Assembly: GCF_028769735.1 (NCBI RefSeq)
Contig: NC_088173.1
Span: 71,298,463 to 71,362,462 of the forward strand
Reading direction: 5' to 3'
Length of the DNA: 64,000 bases
From: Zonotrichia leucophrys gambelii
Taxonomy: Eukaryota > Chordata > Aves > Passeriformes > Passerellidae
Shown here: positions 24,491-35,739 of the stretch, in pieces
Layout: each line of letters starts with the position of its first letter
Position numbering within the stretch: the stretch's first letter is position 1
Notes under the pieces: model-generated
Database searches by the model: none
Told to the model about the DNA's origin: nothing
The model's input: only the letters and a program-made list of their open reading frames with translations
Position numbers and translations under genes: made by a program

Positions 24491-24603
24491 CACACAGGAC
24501 TCAGTTTGGGTGGAAAATGCCCTGAAAAGGGGGTTTGGCTTAGCCAGGCTGCTTAGGCTGGGCTTAAAGTTGAGCTGGGCTTGGTTTAGGCTGAATTCAT
24601 GGA

Positions 24604-24613
24604 GGTCACGTGA
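24604..24613. promoter_or_regulatory. E-box GGTCACGTGA
   Basis: Core CACGTG in a context close to the USF/TFE-type palindrome GTCACGTGAC. A single site of this kind is weak evidence. Confidence 0.15.
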
Positions 24614-24711
24614 GTTGGATAAATCATGGAGGGGCTTTGGTGGGTTTGGGTGTTTTGTCCATCGTGGGTGGAAGAGGTCGGAGTTGGGGACTCTGTCAGA
24701 CCTGGAAATGG

Positions 24712-25046
24712 GAGTTTGGCGCCCAAATCCAGGTGGCAAATACCTGATTTGGTGCCCAAATCCCAGTGACTGATCCCTGATTTGGTGTCCAAATCTCAGT
24801 GACTGATCCCTGATTTGGTGCCCAAATCCAGGTGGAAAATACCTGATTTGGTGCTCAAATCCAAATGGTAGATCCCTGACTTGGTGTCCAAATCCTGGTG
24901 GCAGATCCCTGATTCCAGTGCCCAAATCCCGGTGGCAGATCCCTGATTTGGTGCCCAAATCCCGGTGGCAGATCCCTGATTCCAGTGCCCCAATCCAGGT
25001 GGCAGATCCCAGACTCTGATACCCAAATCCAGGTGGCAGATGAGGG
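24712..25046. repeat. 33-bp minisatellite
   Basis: About ten tandem units with the core TGGTGCCCAAATCC; CCAAAT boxes recur exactly every 33 bp (24756, 24789, 24822, 24855). As 33 is divisible by three and units lack stops, the - strand carries a 238-aa frame with 11-residue repeats (RDLPPGFGHQI type). No start context, homolog or splice support, so not called a gene. Confidence 0.9.
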
Positions 25047-25104
25047 TTCCATGGATGAGTTTGGATCTGCTTTGGCAAATCCTCCTCCTCTGAAATTCTG
25101 TCTA

Positions 25105-25562
25105 CATTAAATTTCTTTGGATTTCTTCATTACTATTAATTTTATTTTTTGTCTTTTTTTTTCTTTTCCTTTCTTATTTTTTTCCCTTTCCTCCCTTTCC
25201 TTTTCCTTCTTTCCTTCTTCCCACCCCCACCCCTTAATTCCTCTGTCTTTTATTTTCTTGTCACTTTCTTCTTTTTTTTGGCTTTTCATTTTTGTTTTTC
25301 CTTCTTCCTTTTCCTTCTTGCTTTTCTTCTACCTTTTACCTTCCTTTTTCTTTCTTTTCTCTTCTTTCTTTTTACTTTCTTTTTCTTTCTTTCTTTTCTC
25401 TTCTTTCTTTTTACCTTTTCTTTCTTTTCCCTTCTTGCTTTTTACTTTTCCTTTCTCTTCCTTTCTTTTTACTTTCTTTTATCCTTTCTTTTCCCCCTTT
25501 TCCTCTACTTTCATTTTTCTCCCTTTCCCCCCATTCCACATTTACTCCAACCTCCCCAGAGC
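25105..25562 (+). repeat. polypyrimidine tract (TTTTC-rich)
   Basis: Nearly all T and C with words CTTTC, TTTTTC, CCTTC. It produces Phe/Leu/Ser-rich frames up to 175 aa that are not genes. Confidence 0.9.
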
Positions 25563-26089
25563 AGTTTTCTCTCATTTCAAATTCCCCAAAATTCTGGAAA
25601 ACACCTTCCTTGGATCTTTGGGGCAGGAGAAGCATCAGATTTAGGGAACACCTGTGGAACCCTTCCATAACCACGACAGCAATTTTGGGATCCAGTCCCA
25701 TTTTTGGCAATCACTCCCACCCCAAACCCTCCCTTCCCAGCCCCATTAAAACCCTTTAAGCCCATTTTTAACCCCAAAAGGAACTTTTTATTCTTCCCCC
25801 ATCACCGCCCTGGTGTCGAATCCCCCAGTCCCAGGACTCCACTCTAATTTTCCCCCTGGGAATTGCTTTGGGGTGGGGTGACAGCTCCGGATGCACATCC
25901 CAAACCCTCTCATCCCGGGATTTCTACCCTGGCAATGGCCGCACAGGGAATTCTGCGGAGCCGCTCCTCTCCCTGCCGCTCCAGCTCTTGGCACCCAAAG
26001 TTCCCTTTGTTTGTACCTTTCCAGGGCTGTGACAATGAGCACGGGGCCATCCAGGGGTTACTGTGACACTCCAAGGAAAAAGCCTTGGC
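25563..26089. other. intronic stretch without gene
   Basis: No recognisable feature. Confidence 0.5.
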
Positions 26090-26420
26090 TTTTGTTTCCC
26101 AGAGGTTCTTGGGTTGCTTTTATCTCCAACAAATATCCATAAATCCTGCCGGGGCTCCCCGTGCCCGGGGCCGTCTGGCGGATGCGGCCACGGGATCAAA
26201 TCCTGCCTCAGCTCCTGCTCAGCATCATTTTAATCCCAGGAATGTGTGTCCTGCAGGATTTGGGGCTTGTAATTAATTAGGAGCCAGACTTGGGTCATCC
26301 AGGAGTTTTTCCAGCTTGCCAAAAGCATGGCACGTTCTCCGCTGGAGTTTCTGGCTCCGTGCTTTTGTTCCCTGCTAATTCCAAGTCCCCGAGATGGTTT
26401 GGATCCATCAAAAAGGGAAC
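26090..26420. promoter_or_regulatory. repeat-poor island (candidate CNE)
   Basis: CpG-moderate block, then AGCATCATTTTAATCCCAGG, and a double homeodomain core TAATTAATTA at 26270-26279. No repeat similarity. Candidate only. Confidence 0.3.
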
Positions 26421-26544
26421 AGGTTCAGAAAACCTCGGGGCTTTCTCTGCAGGAGGAGGTTTGTGGAGGGGGAAAGAGGCTGGCCATACTCCCAGGCAGA
26501 CCTGGAGTGAGTGAGAATGCTAAATCCTCCTCTTTTCCCCTGGA

Positions 26545-26665
26545 ATCATGGAATGGGTTGGGTGGGAAAGGACCTTAAAGAACCTGGTTCCACCCCATTC
26601 CTCACCTTCCCTATCCCAGCCTGCTCCAGTCCTGGCCTGGGACACTTCCACTTTGGGAAACCTTT
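26545..26665 (-). repeat. CR1 LINE 3' end
   Basis: Antisense: AATCATGGAATGGGTTGGG, GGACCTTAAAGAACC, then CCTGGGACACTTCCACTTTG. Confidence 0.75.
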
Positions 26666-26790
26666 TCCAAGAGCTGGGAAGGGGCTGGAGAATCCCTGAG
26701 GGAGCTGGGAAGGGGCTGCACAATCCCTGAGGGAGCTGGGCAGGGGCTGCAGAATCCCTGAGGGAGCTGGGCAGGGGCTCAGCCTGGAGC
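26666..26790 (+). repeat. 31-bp tandem repeat inside CR1 text
   Basis: Four copies of a unit GAGCTGGGCAGGGGCTGCAG plus AATCCCTGAGG. The unit is the CR1 box at which the next element begins, so it is probably a local expansion. A related antisense doublet lies at 35075-35155. Confidence 0.85.
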
Positions 26791-27030
26791 AAAGGAGGCT
26801 CAGGGGGCCCTTGTGGCTCTGCACAGCTCCTGCCAGGAGGGGAACAGGGACAGGAGCAGAGGGAACGGCCTCAGGGGAGCTCAGGGTGGGCATAGCAGGA
26901 ATTTCCCGGTGGAAAGCGGGGTCAGGGATTGGGAATGCCCAGGCAGGTTTGGAGTCCCCATCCCTGAGCGATTTCAAAGCCCTGTGGATGTGGCACTTGG
27001 GGACAGGGGTCAGTGGTGGCCTTGTCACCC
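26766..27030 (+). repeat. CR1 LINE internal/3' fragment
   Basis: Sense copy: CAGCCTGGAGCAAAGGAGGC, CAGCTCCTGCCAGGAGGGGA, CCTGTGGATGTGGCACTTGG. It faces the antisense CR1 end at 26545. Confidence 0.7.
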
Positions 27031-27259
27031 ACCCTTCCCAAATCCCCATCTCTTGGCGTGTCCCTGGGACCATCCAAGATGCTCTCACCTCTTCCAAGGA
27101 TTTATTTTCTATTTCAGTTTATATTTGTCCCCCTGTGCCACCCCTCCCAGGGGATGCTCTGGTGGCTCCTCCTTCACTCCGAGCACCCCAAGGACCTCCA
27201 GGCCACCTCCAACAGGTCCTGCTGCCTCAACCCCTGCCCCTAATAAGCAATCAAGAAAG

Positions 27260-27640
27260 TCTTTAATTAGCAAAGCCACATTTCTGGAAGCAGAAAAGGG
27301 TCACGGAGCTGCTGGACCACCCGCGGGTTCCCGCATCCCGCAGGTGTTTGACTCCTTGGAGCAAGGAGACCCAATCCTTTTGTTTCCAATAAAAAAACCC
27401 CACGGAGAAGCAGTTCCAGGGCTGAGGCTGCCTCCTGCAAAGCCGGGCCAGGGCTCTGCCGTGTGCTTTGTGTTTACAGTGGAGCTTAAAGAAATAAGCA
27501 TCGGTTACATAGGGGGGAAAAATGAGAACGCTCTCAAATTGGACCCCAGGGCAAGGCTGGCCGAGAACAATGGATCTGCTAAACAAAACCTCCGAGGGGA
27601 AAGGAGGAAGTTATCAGGAAAAGCAGGGATGTATTAGTTT
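27260..27640. promoter_or_regulatory. repeat-poor island (candidate CNE)
   Basis: Complex sequence between CR1 DNA and an A-run, with TTAATTAGCAAAGCC and TTTGTTTCCAATAAAA words and AGAAATAAGCATCGGTTACA. Candidate conserved element. Confidence 0.3.
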
Positions 27641-27650
27641 AGTTTCTTCG

Positions 27651-27703
27651 ACAAAAAAAAAAAAAAAAAAAAAGAGAGAGGAGAAAAAAAAAAAAGAGGG
27701 AGG
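27651..27703 (+). repeat. A-rich/AG-rich run
   Basis: Run of more than twenty A, GAGAGAG, then a second A-run. Confidence 0.9.
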
Positions 27704-27719
27704 CATTCCAAGCACTTGA

Positions 27720-28010
27720 ACTTGAGCGGATCCATTTCGCCGCCCAGACGTTCTCCCCTGGCGCGGCCGAGTGACCCCGGCCGGCGTCGGCGAGCGCGGA
27801 GCTCTCCCGTTCCCCGTTCCCTCCGTGGCAGCTGGGACAGGAGCAGCAGCAGCAGGAGGAGGAGGAGGAGGCAGCAGCCGCCTCTGCCTCCCGTCACGCG
27901 TCCGTCCTGGAAAAGAGACGGGAGGACGGCGCTGGGATGCGGCGCTCGGTGGGAAGAGGGCAGCCAGAGTTTAGGAGGCCACGGCCTGCGGACGGTTTCC
28001 TGCTGGGCCA
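27720..28010. promoter_or_regulatory. intronic CpG island-like segment
   Basis: Dense CpG (CGCCGCCC, GGCGCGGCCGAG, CCGGCCGGCGTCGGCGAGCG) with a CAG/GAG triplet stretch at 27841-27880. It could be an alternative or antisense promoter or a methylation-free regulatory island. A 164-aa Arg/Ser-rich frame crosses it without recognisable domain. Confidence 0.35.
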
Positions 28011-28254
28011 AGGGACCCACGGGCTCCTGGAGTGCCGTGTCCCACAGCATTTCTGCTTTCTACAGGGTTTTTTGGGGTGGGAAGCAGTGCAAACCCTCCA
28101 TGGGTGGCTCCCGCTGGATTTGCCATGTATTTCACACACAGGGAATAGCACAGGAGCTGCTTCATCTCCTGCTTATTCCCAGCTTTTCCACATCCAACCC
28201 GTGCTGGTGAGCACTTCCATCGGTCCCCAGCCCGAGGAGGGTGGGAGGAAGCGC

Positions 28255-28450
28255 CGCTAATCCTCATTAAATGTATAAATTTATGGCCCCGTGGTGCTGC
28301 AATGTTTAATCAGGGCTCCGTGACTGTGCCGTGCTCCGGGTACAAGTTCAGTGCAAGGTGAATCTTGGCTGAGATAATCTGGAAGTTCAGCCGGAGGTGA
28401 AGGCAGCGGCGGCTCCTCACAGCCTGCCTGGGGTGAGCAAGAGGTCACCT
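28255..28450. promoter_or_regulatory. repeat-poor island with DR5 motif (candidate CNE)
   Basis: Non-repetitive sequence with GCTAATCCTCATTAAATG, GCAATGTTTAATCAGG and GCTGAGATAATCTGG, ending in a direct repeat of nuclear-receptor half-sites. It lies between a CpG island and a T-run. The setting suggests an intronic enhancer. Function inferred only. Confidence 0.35.
28431..28447 (+). promoter_or_regulatory. DR5-type retinoic acid response-like element
   Basis: GGGTGA (28431-28436), five-base spacer GCAAG, AGGTCA (28442-28447). Both half-sites fit the relaxed RGKTSA consensus, and DR5 is the preferred RAR-RXR spacing. A chance match somewhere in 64 kb is plausible. Confidence 0.35.
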
Positions 28451-29690
28451 CCTTTTTTTTCTCCTTTTTTTTTTTTTTTTAGCCCCTTTTTTTAACATGT
28501 AAACACAAGAAAAAATTGCAGCTTCTCAGAGGATTTGGCATCAGCTGAGCGGCAACAGGAAAGAGAAGCGTGGAGTGCTTGGCCCCGTGGGGCTCGGGGA
28601 GGTGATGCCTGGTGGTTTTTGGGGATAACAGGAGAGGTTTGGTTCAAACAGCACAAATCTCACGGGGTTTTGACACCAGGGAAAGGAGGAATCCTCAGGA
28701 TTTGCTGCTCACCCATCCCTGCTTCTGGCGGCTGCTGGGATCCCTCAAAGGGAAAATGCCCTGGCTGGGGGTCTGGGTGTCCCAGCCCGGTACTGATGGC
28801 ACTTGCTGGGCTCTGTCTGTCCCAAAAGGTGGCTCGGTGTCACTTTGTCACCTGCTCCCTGCAGGTGCCTGGGTTTGCTGCTGGTGGGCAGCACTGACAC
28901 CTCCCAGGCCCAAAGCTCTCTGGCTGCTCCATCAATCAGTTAGGAATGCTCTCTTCTGGAAAAGTGGCATTAAAGTGGTTTTTTTCCCTTTTTGGGAAGA
29001 TTTTTTCCTAACTAGGAAGATTTGGGAAGATTTTATCTCCAGCAATGCTGGAGATGTTTCCTATAGGTTTATTTGGACAACTCCTGATTTCTCTTCTCTG
29101 AAAACCTCCTTTCCTGTTTTTAGGGCTTTTGTGCTTTTTCTGTGCTCATGATCACTCTACCCTGACTAAAGGATCCTCTGCTGCTGAAATGTTGGAATTT
29201 TCCATGTTATTCCTAATGTTTTCTTTGGAGCCACTGATTTGGATATGTGGGTCAGGCAGGGAAACCCAGAAGGCCGTGAACCCCTGGAATGCAGCAGTGG
29301 AAAAGGAATTCTGTGTTAATGGGATACCTGAGCACGGAGCCATCAACTCCCAACCACAGAGCTTTTCCAAAATCCACCTTTTCCTTCCTCAAAACACCTT
29401 CAAAACAGCCTCTAAGGAATATTTACACATGTGTCTATATACACAAGCATATGTATTTATGTATAGATATATAGCTATATATATCCCACACTCGCAGAGA
29501 TTTTTTCAGGTTATTCCAAAAGTGTGTTCCAAAGAAAACATGCACGTAAATTATGGTGTATTCCTTCCCCTTTATAAAATGTTGGTACACTGTGCTGATT
29601 TCTAATCCTAAAATCAGGAGGAAGATAGTACACATGCTCATGAGGGTGGGCAAGGTGGGACGAAGAAAAAACATGAAGTAAATCAGAAAC
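28451..29690. other. intronic stretch without gene
   Basis: T-run at 28452-28497, then ordinary intron. AT-rich TATATA-like words occur at 29415-29490. No gene recognised. Confidence 0.5.
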
Positions 29691-29808
29691 AGCTACATTA
29701 ATTTGGGATAAATTAAATAATTTAAATTATTTAATTTAAACTATTAAAAGATAATAATTAAAATAATTAAAAGATAAAGTGTATTAATATATCAATATTA
29801 TCGATGCC
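29691..29808. repeat. AT-rich low-complexity patch
   Basis: AATTATTTAATTT and TTAAAAGATAA words repeated imperfectly. Confidence 0.8.
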
Positions 29809-30494
29809 CTGAGCACTTTCCAAACATCACATCCCAAGTTTCTCCCCTGTGGTGTCGGATGCTGATCCCGGAGGGTCTATCCGGCCCCATCCTTGCTCCA
29901 CCAGAACCCGATGCTGCTACAGGAGCCATCTTTGCCTGGGGAATGAATCCCCCTTTGTGGTGGCTCAATGGAGAAGCCAAGTGTTATTCAATAGTGGAAT
30001 TCCCTGCGGAACGCTCTTCCGAGCCTCTTTCATTCCTCCTGGCTCCCGCCCAGTATTGTCCCCGTGTGCCATCGGAGGGTCTGGAGGGTGGGAATCCGTC
30101 CAGCTCCGGGCCCAGCCTTCCCTGAAAACTCCTGAACCTGCCTGGAGAGTGGGATGAGCCCAATGGGTTATTTTTAGGAGTGCAAATTGGCCACTAAATC
30201 CAGCAGCTCCATTGCTTTTGTTCCCCTGGCCGCTCATAAAATCCCCCCGTCCGGTCCGGGTGTTATCACTGGGAACAACTCAATCCCGAAACTTTGAAAT
30301 CTCAGGGGTTTTGCACCAAATCACTTTCAGGCCTTGTGTGTTTTTGTTTTCCAAGGGCTGTGCCATGGGTGAGAGAAACTCGGGATTCCCCTAGAATTTA
30401 GCGGAGCTTTCCCTGCGGGCAGGGATCCAGAGGGTGACTAAAGCCAGGTCTTGAGCGCAGCCTGGGGGACTTTCCAGGGCTGTCACCCCTGTCA
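29809..30494. other. intronic stretch without gene
   Basis: Moderately CpG-containing complex sequence with no recognised repeat or exon. Confidence 0.5.
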
Positions 30495-30722
30495 CACGTG
30501 GTGCTGATCCTCGGCGTCCCCAGTGGACAGCCCTTTCCAGGAAGGAATCTGCCCAATATCCAACCTGGCTGTTCCATCTCCTCCTGTCCCTGTTCCCTGG
30601 GGTAAGATCCCAAATCCCCCCCAGATGTTGTCTCCTGTCACGGAGTTGTCACAAGGTCCCTCCAGATCCCTCTTTGCTCCAAGCTGAGCCCCTTTCCAGC
30701 TCCTGGGGCTCAGAAACACACA
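30495..30722 (-). repeat. CR1 LINE internal fragment, old
   Basis: Antisense text CATCTCCTCCTGTCCCTGTT, GGTCCCTCCAGATCCCTC, TGCTCCAAGCTGAGCCCC, the order expected of antisense CR1. No tail. Confidence 0.5.
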
Positions 30723-32793
30723 TTTTCTGATCTAAAATCCTGCAAAGTTTTTAACAAGACCCTTGGAAGAAATTCCTTTGGGAAGAGAAGAAAAGTCAAC
30801 CGCGTGTAATTCCAGCGTGGCTTCAAAGCAGGTGGAAAGTCAGAGGTGGAAAGCCGGAGGTTTTCCTCCTAATAAACGATGAATGTTTGCAGCTGGAAAA
30901 CAAGGAGATCTCTCTGTGCAAAAAAAGCTTTGTGGAGCCCTTTCCCTGGAAATCTGGGCTATCAGGAATACAAGAACCTATAAACAGGCAATAATGTGAA
31001 GCTGAAAATAATCCAGACTGGACAGATTTGGGTTTTGCTGGTCTCAAACCTCTCTTGGTTACAGACTGTCCTGGCTGCCATAAATCCTTCCACATTCCTC
31101 TCCTGTTTTGTTGGGTTTTTTTTTTCCCAGGAACTGTTTGACTTTTGCAGCTAGAAAGAGAAAAAAAATTAAATTTCTGCTTTTAACTTGCAAGATCAAC
31201 CCAGTTAAATGTGAGGTGAGGAGCTTGGGATTGGTTATCTTCTCTCCAGGAGGAGATCCCTGGGTGGGACATCCCAGGAGGCCTGGAGGAGCCACTTGGG
31301 GTGGTTGTGTCTCACAGAGAGGTCCAAGCAGGACTCTTGGATCTGTAGTAATTCCCAGAAATCCAGGTAATTAGAGGAGTAATTAGCGCCTACTTTTCCT
31401 TCCCTGTGCTCCCTTTGTGGATCCCTTTCCTTGTCCATCACCAATTCCCTTGCGGGTGCTCTCCAACCCCTCACCCCAAGGACACCCAATTCCCAGAGCA
31501 AATCCTCCTTTCCAGTGAAACCAGTCACAAATCCGCTCCTGTTTTCACTTAAACCACGATTTCCCCCTCCGTGCCTTTCACAAATTCAACAACAAACATC
31601 ATGTTCCAATTCCCGGTGCCTTTTCTTTTTGGGAACGCTATTGTCCAAACCCCACGTCTTCCCAGGGATTGGAATATTTCTTTCTCTTTCAGTATTCCTT
31701 TCCCACGAGGCATAATTGAAACCTCCCCAAAATAAATTATTTGGACTGTGCTTGTCCATGGCTGCTGCTGCTGGAAACTCCTTGGGTTTTTTGTAATCCG
31801 TGACAATTCCCTGCTGGATGATGGAAGGGGCTGCTTCACCAGTGCTGGGATGGGTTATGGACGTGGACAAACTGGGAATTGCCACTGGTTTTCCATAGTT
31901 TTGTGTTTTTCATGGAAGTTTCCAGCAGGACTGGATGTCATCACTGTTTTGTGATCCCAATGGCGCATCTTGTCCCATCCTCCAGGTGGGACACAAGGGT
32001 GGCCTCTCGTTGTCCCCTTTCCTGAGGAGCTGTGGTGTTCAGTCAGGGAAAGGAGCTTTTCAGAGGAAATTCCTCCCAAGGTTTAGAAGTTCAAGGTGTG
32101 ACCTCGTACAAATCTAAGCTGGTTTGTGCAAGGTGTCGGGTCAGAGGTTGTTCATGCCGGGTCCAAAAAAACTTATTGGAAGAGGAACATCAGACTGCGG
32201 TTGTGAGGATAAGGAGGGATAATGGAGCTTTTGGGAGGTGTTTTCACCATGGATCTGGAAATATTTCCTCCTCCTTCCATGTAAAACCAGAGCGGGCACT
32301 CAGGGACGTGACCCAGCTCACAGACGTGGCCCTCAGCAGGGTTCAGGGCAGGAATGTTTCTTCCAGCTGGGAAAACACCAAACCTGACTGAATTCATGCT
32401 TTTCCATGCCCAGGGGGGATAAAACTCATCACAAAACTTGGCCAAAACCACATGGCATCGCTGTCACTCCCATGAGGATCTAGGTGTCCCCAAAATCCCA
32501 CCCTGAGGAACACTCTGCCCCACCTCGACCCAGCTGTGTGTGCTTGCAGAAACAAGGACTGAGTTCCCTAATTTAGGCTTTTGTTGAAGGAAAGATTTAG
32601 CTCTTTATGGAATGTCTCCCATCAACCCTGGCACCATCTCATCTGTTGGGATGGTGCTGGCTGAGGAAGGTCCTCTCCAATCCATCACGGAGGAATCCAA
32701 ATCCATCCAATCCCACCAAATCCATCTTGGTGCTCCTCCTTGTCCCTGGGAGTAGGAAATCTGGTGGTGGACCAGAGGGAAGTGTTTTTCTGG
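30723..32793. other. intronic stretch without gene
   Basis: No exon or clear mobile element seen in this 2 kb. Confidence 0.5.
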
Positions 32794-32948
32794 GATGGAA
32801 TCAAAGAACCACCCTGGTTAGGAGAGACCTTGAGGGCCCATCTGGTCCAGCCTGGTGTGGGGAAGGAATGGATGGAAGGAGACCTGCCCTGTCCATCCCA
32901 AAAACCTCCAGCAGTGGGGTCTCCACCACATCCAGGGGAACTTGTCTC
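32794..32948 (-). repeat. CR1 LINE 3' end, degraded
   Basis: Antisense: GGAATCAAAGAACCACCCTG, GAGAGACCTTGAGGGCCC, then CCTCCAGCAGTGGGGTCTCC, the usual order of an old CR1 end. Confidence 0.55.
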
Positions 32949-33249
32949 AGTGGAAGATGGGGCTCACTCCAAGGAATTTCTTACTTGTGTGGAGATTGAA
33001 CCTTTCCTGTGGCACTTGGAGCATTTGCTCTTCATCTTCCCCACAGGGTTCCTTGTGAAGAGAGATCTTCCTCCTCCTCCTGTAGCCACCCCTAAAGGAC
33101 TGGAAAACCATGATGAGGGGATGTCTCTTCTTTAACCAAATCCTGTCTCTTTTCCTGGGAAAACTAGCACATTTCCATGGGAATTTCGTGCAGGTCAGGA
33201 GCTTTTGATGCAATTCTCTGTTGGGGGATGCTGGGCCAGGTGGAGCAGT

Positions 33250-33400
33250 CACAGCCCCATCCCTGGCAGTGTCCAAGGCCAGGTTGGACACTGGGGCTTG
33301 GATCCGCCTGGGACAGTGGGAGGTGTCCCTGCCCATGGGATCTGATCTGGGTGGGCTTTGAGGTCCCTTCCCACCCAACCCATTCCACAATTCCATGACT
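33250..33400 (+). repeat. CR1-J-like LINE 3' end
   Basis: Sense: GTCCAAGGCCAGGTTGGACA, CCCTGCCCATGG, tail CATTCCACAATTCC. Confidence 0.8.
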
Positions 33401-33729
33401 GTGACACGGGCGCGAGCGTGCAAACGCCGGTGGTGGCTCAGATCTGGTTCCAGGAGCTCTGGCAGGGCTTGCAAACCGTGTTTGGAGTCAGTTTGGATTC
33501 ACATTCCAGTGCTCCTGGCTTGGCCGGGAGGATTCCATCCAGATTCCACGCTGTCGTCAGGCAGAACAAACTGTCCCTGCTCTCCTTCCCATCTGGAGGG
33601 GGATGCGGGGCCCAGCCACGGCCTGATCTCCTCCTGCAGGGACCTTCCAGCCATCCTCACCCCCTGCTTGAGGTGAGGGGCCTGAAAATTTGTCTGTTTG
33701 GATAAAAAGAACATTTTTGAAGAGTTTGA
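33401..33729. other. intronic stretch without gene
   Basis: Begins with a small CpG-containing patch (GGGCGCGAGCGTGC). No gene seen. Confidence 0.5.
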
Positions 33730-33857
33730 GGTGGTGACGTTGCAAGGAGGGGGTGAAAAGGAAGTGGTTTTGAGGTAGAACTGGTGGTTGGATTTGATGA
33801 TGTGAAAGGTCTTTTCCAGTTTAAATGATTCCATGATTCCATGAAATGGGGGGGGGG
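33730..33857 (+). repeat. CR1 tail fragment plus G-run
   Basis: Sense CR1 end with GGTCTTTTCCAGTTTAAATG and doubled tail ATTCCATGATTCCATG, followed by an eleven-G run. Confidence 0.7.
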
Positions 33858-34299
33858 GAAGTTCTTCTAGGGGAACCTGGGACAGGCAGGGAGCTGGCTC
33901 CCAGTTTAATTCTTTCATTCCAGCATTTCCTTCTCTTGAATTCTACACTTCAATTTGGGTACAAGCTCATCTATGTGTATAAAACCAATTTTAGTACTTT
34001 TTAATACCTTTTTTCTGGCATTTTTTTCAAACCATCCTCCACTTCTCTATTTTCATAAAGCTGTGCCTGCACCTCTCCCTGCTCCTGCTCAAGGTATTCC
34101 TGGAACCCCGGGAAGCTGCAGGTCCCCAGCCCTGAGCACATCTGCAGCTTCCTGATCCCACTCCCACATCACTGTGGTGAAAGCTCCTCTTAATTTTTCC
34201 CTCCTCGTTTTTCCCTTTCCCTCTTCTCCTTTTCCTTCCCCCCCACCCCCCAGTGGATGTGCTGTCGAGTTTGATTTATGGCCTTGAAAGGGAGACTCC

Positions 34300-34750
34300 A
34301 GTTTAAAGAATTAATGGTATTTGCATATTTGATTTGGAAACTCCCCCAGCAGACCCGCGGCAGCCCCGCGCCGCCGGCTCTTTTTTCCCTTTTTTCCCTT
34401 TCCCCTCGGCCCGTTCTGATTTAGCAGCAGAGGTGAAAAGTTGAAGCAGTAAAACCAATAAAACCACATTTATGTGACAGATAAATCGTCTGGAGGCAGC
34501 TCTCCCTGAGCCTTCGGGTTTCCTCCTGCAGGACCTCTCCCCTCCAGAGCACGACCCACGGCCGGGCCGGGAGCGCCAGCAGCCGGGGCCAAAGGTGCTG
34601 GCCCCGGCCGTCCGCGGACCTGCCCAGCCAAAAAAGATGGATGTGGGCAAAGAGTTGGAAAATACACAGCCCATCCGTCACTGTCGGGAGCCACCTGGGG
34701 GTGGTCTGGCTCTGCGAGAGCTCCGGGAAGGTCCAGGCCGAGGTGGGAGC
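34300..34750. promoter_or_regulatory. CpG- and motif-rich island (candidate CNE)
   Basis: Repeat-poor block with TTAATGGTATTTGCATATTT at its left, GC-rich centre, then CAATAAAACCACATTTATG and AGATAAATCGTCTGG, and CpG-dense GGCCGGGCCGGGAGCGCC. Candidate regulatory element. Confidence 0.35.
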
Positions 34751-34756
34751 GCTGGG

Positions 34757-35156
34757 AGTCACGGAATCAATATGGTTGGAAAAGCACTCAGAGATCGAGT
34801 CCAGCATTTCCTCAGCACTGCCAAGGCCACTGTTGACCCATGTCCCCAAGTGGAGCCTTTAGATCCTTCCAGGGAAAGGGTCTCCATCAGGTTGGACAGC
34901 TCTTTCCATGGGGAAATTCCCTAATGCCCACCCTGAGCTCCCCTGAGGCCGTTCCCTCTGCTCCTGTCCCTGTTCCCTGGAGCAGAGCCCGACCCCCCCG
35001 GCTGTGCCCTCCTGGCAGGAGCTGTGCAGAGCCACAAGGGCCCCCTGAGCCTCCTTTGCTCCAGGCTGAGCCCCTGCCCAGCTCCCTCAGGGATTCTGCA
35101 GCCCCTTCCCAGCTCCCTCAGTGATTCTCCAGCCCCTTCCCAGCTCTGTTCCCGCC
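34757..35156 (-). repeat. CR1 LINE, 3' fragment
   Basis: Antisense: CACGGAATCAATATGGTTGG, GATCGAGTCCAGCATTTC, then internal text CCCCCTGAGCCTCCTTTGCT and the CCCAGCTCCCTCAG box in two and a half copies. Confidence 0.75.
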
Positions 35157-35394
35157 CTAGACACGCTCCATCCCCTTAGGGTCTCTCTTGTTGGGAGAGG
35201 CCCAGAACTGCCCCAGGATTTGAGGTTGTGGCCTCAGCAGTGCCAGAACAGGGGACAGGCATTGCCCTGGTCCTGCTGCCACCCCAGTGCTGGCACAGCC
35301 CAGGTGTCCTTGGCCTTCTTGGCCACCTGGGCACACCTGGGCTCGTGTGGAGCTGCTGTTGATGGTTCCAGGTCACTGGAGTTTCTCTGGCAGT

Positions 35395-35600
35395 GAATTC
35401 CCTGGCTCCTGTCCCTCCAGGCCTTGTCCCCAGTCCCTCTGCAGCTCTCCTGGAGCCCCTCCAGGCCCTGCCAGGGGCTCTGAGCTCTCCCTGCAGCCTT
35501 CCCTTCTCCAGGGGAACATTCCCAGCTCTGCCAGCCTGGCTCCAGAGCGGAGGAACTCCAGCCCTGCAGCAGCTCCGTGTCCCTCTGAGCTCCTGCACTG
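35395..35600 (-). repeat. CR1-J-like LINE internal fragment
   Basis: Antisense piece lacking the tail: CCCTGGCTCCTGTCCCTCCA, CCAGGGGAACATTCCCAG, CTCCAGCCCTGCAGCAGC. Confidence 0.75.
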
Positions 35601-35739
35601 CTCCCAAGCCTCTGCCAAAACGACTCCCAATATTTTAATTCCATCTTCTCCAAACCCATTCCTAATTCTCACTTTTTTTTGTTTCCGTTCTTCCTTCGTC
35701 CCTTTCCTCTTGGCTCTTTATTCCCCCTCCCACGAACGG

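Noticed and set aside
27716..28210. 164-aa Arg-rich frame over the CpG island
   Set aside because: Open because of GC-rich composition. No domain and no supported splice structure.
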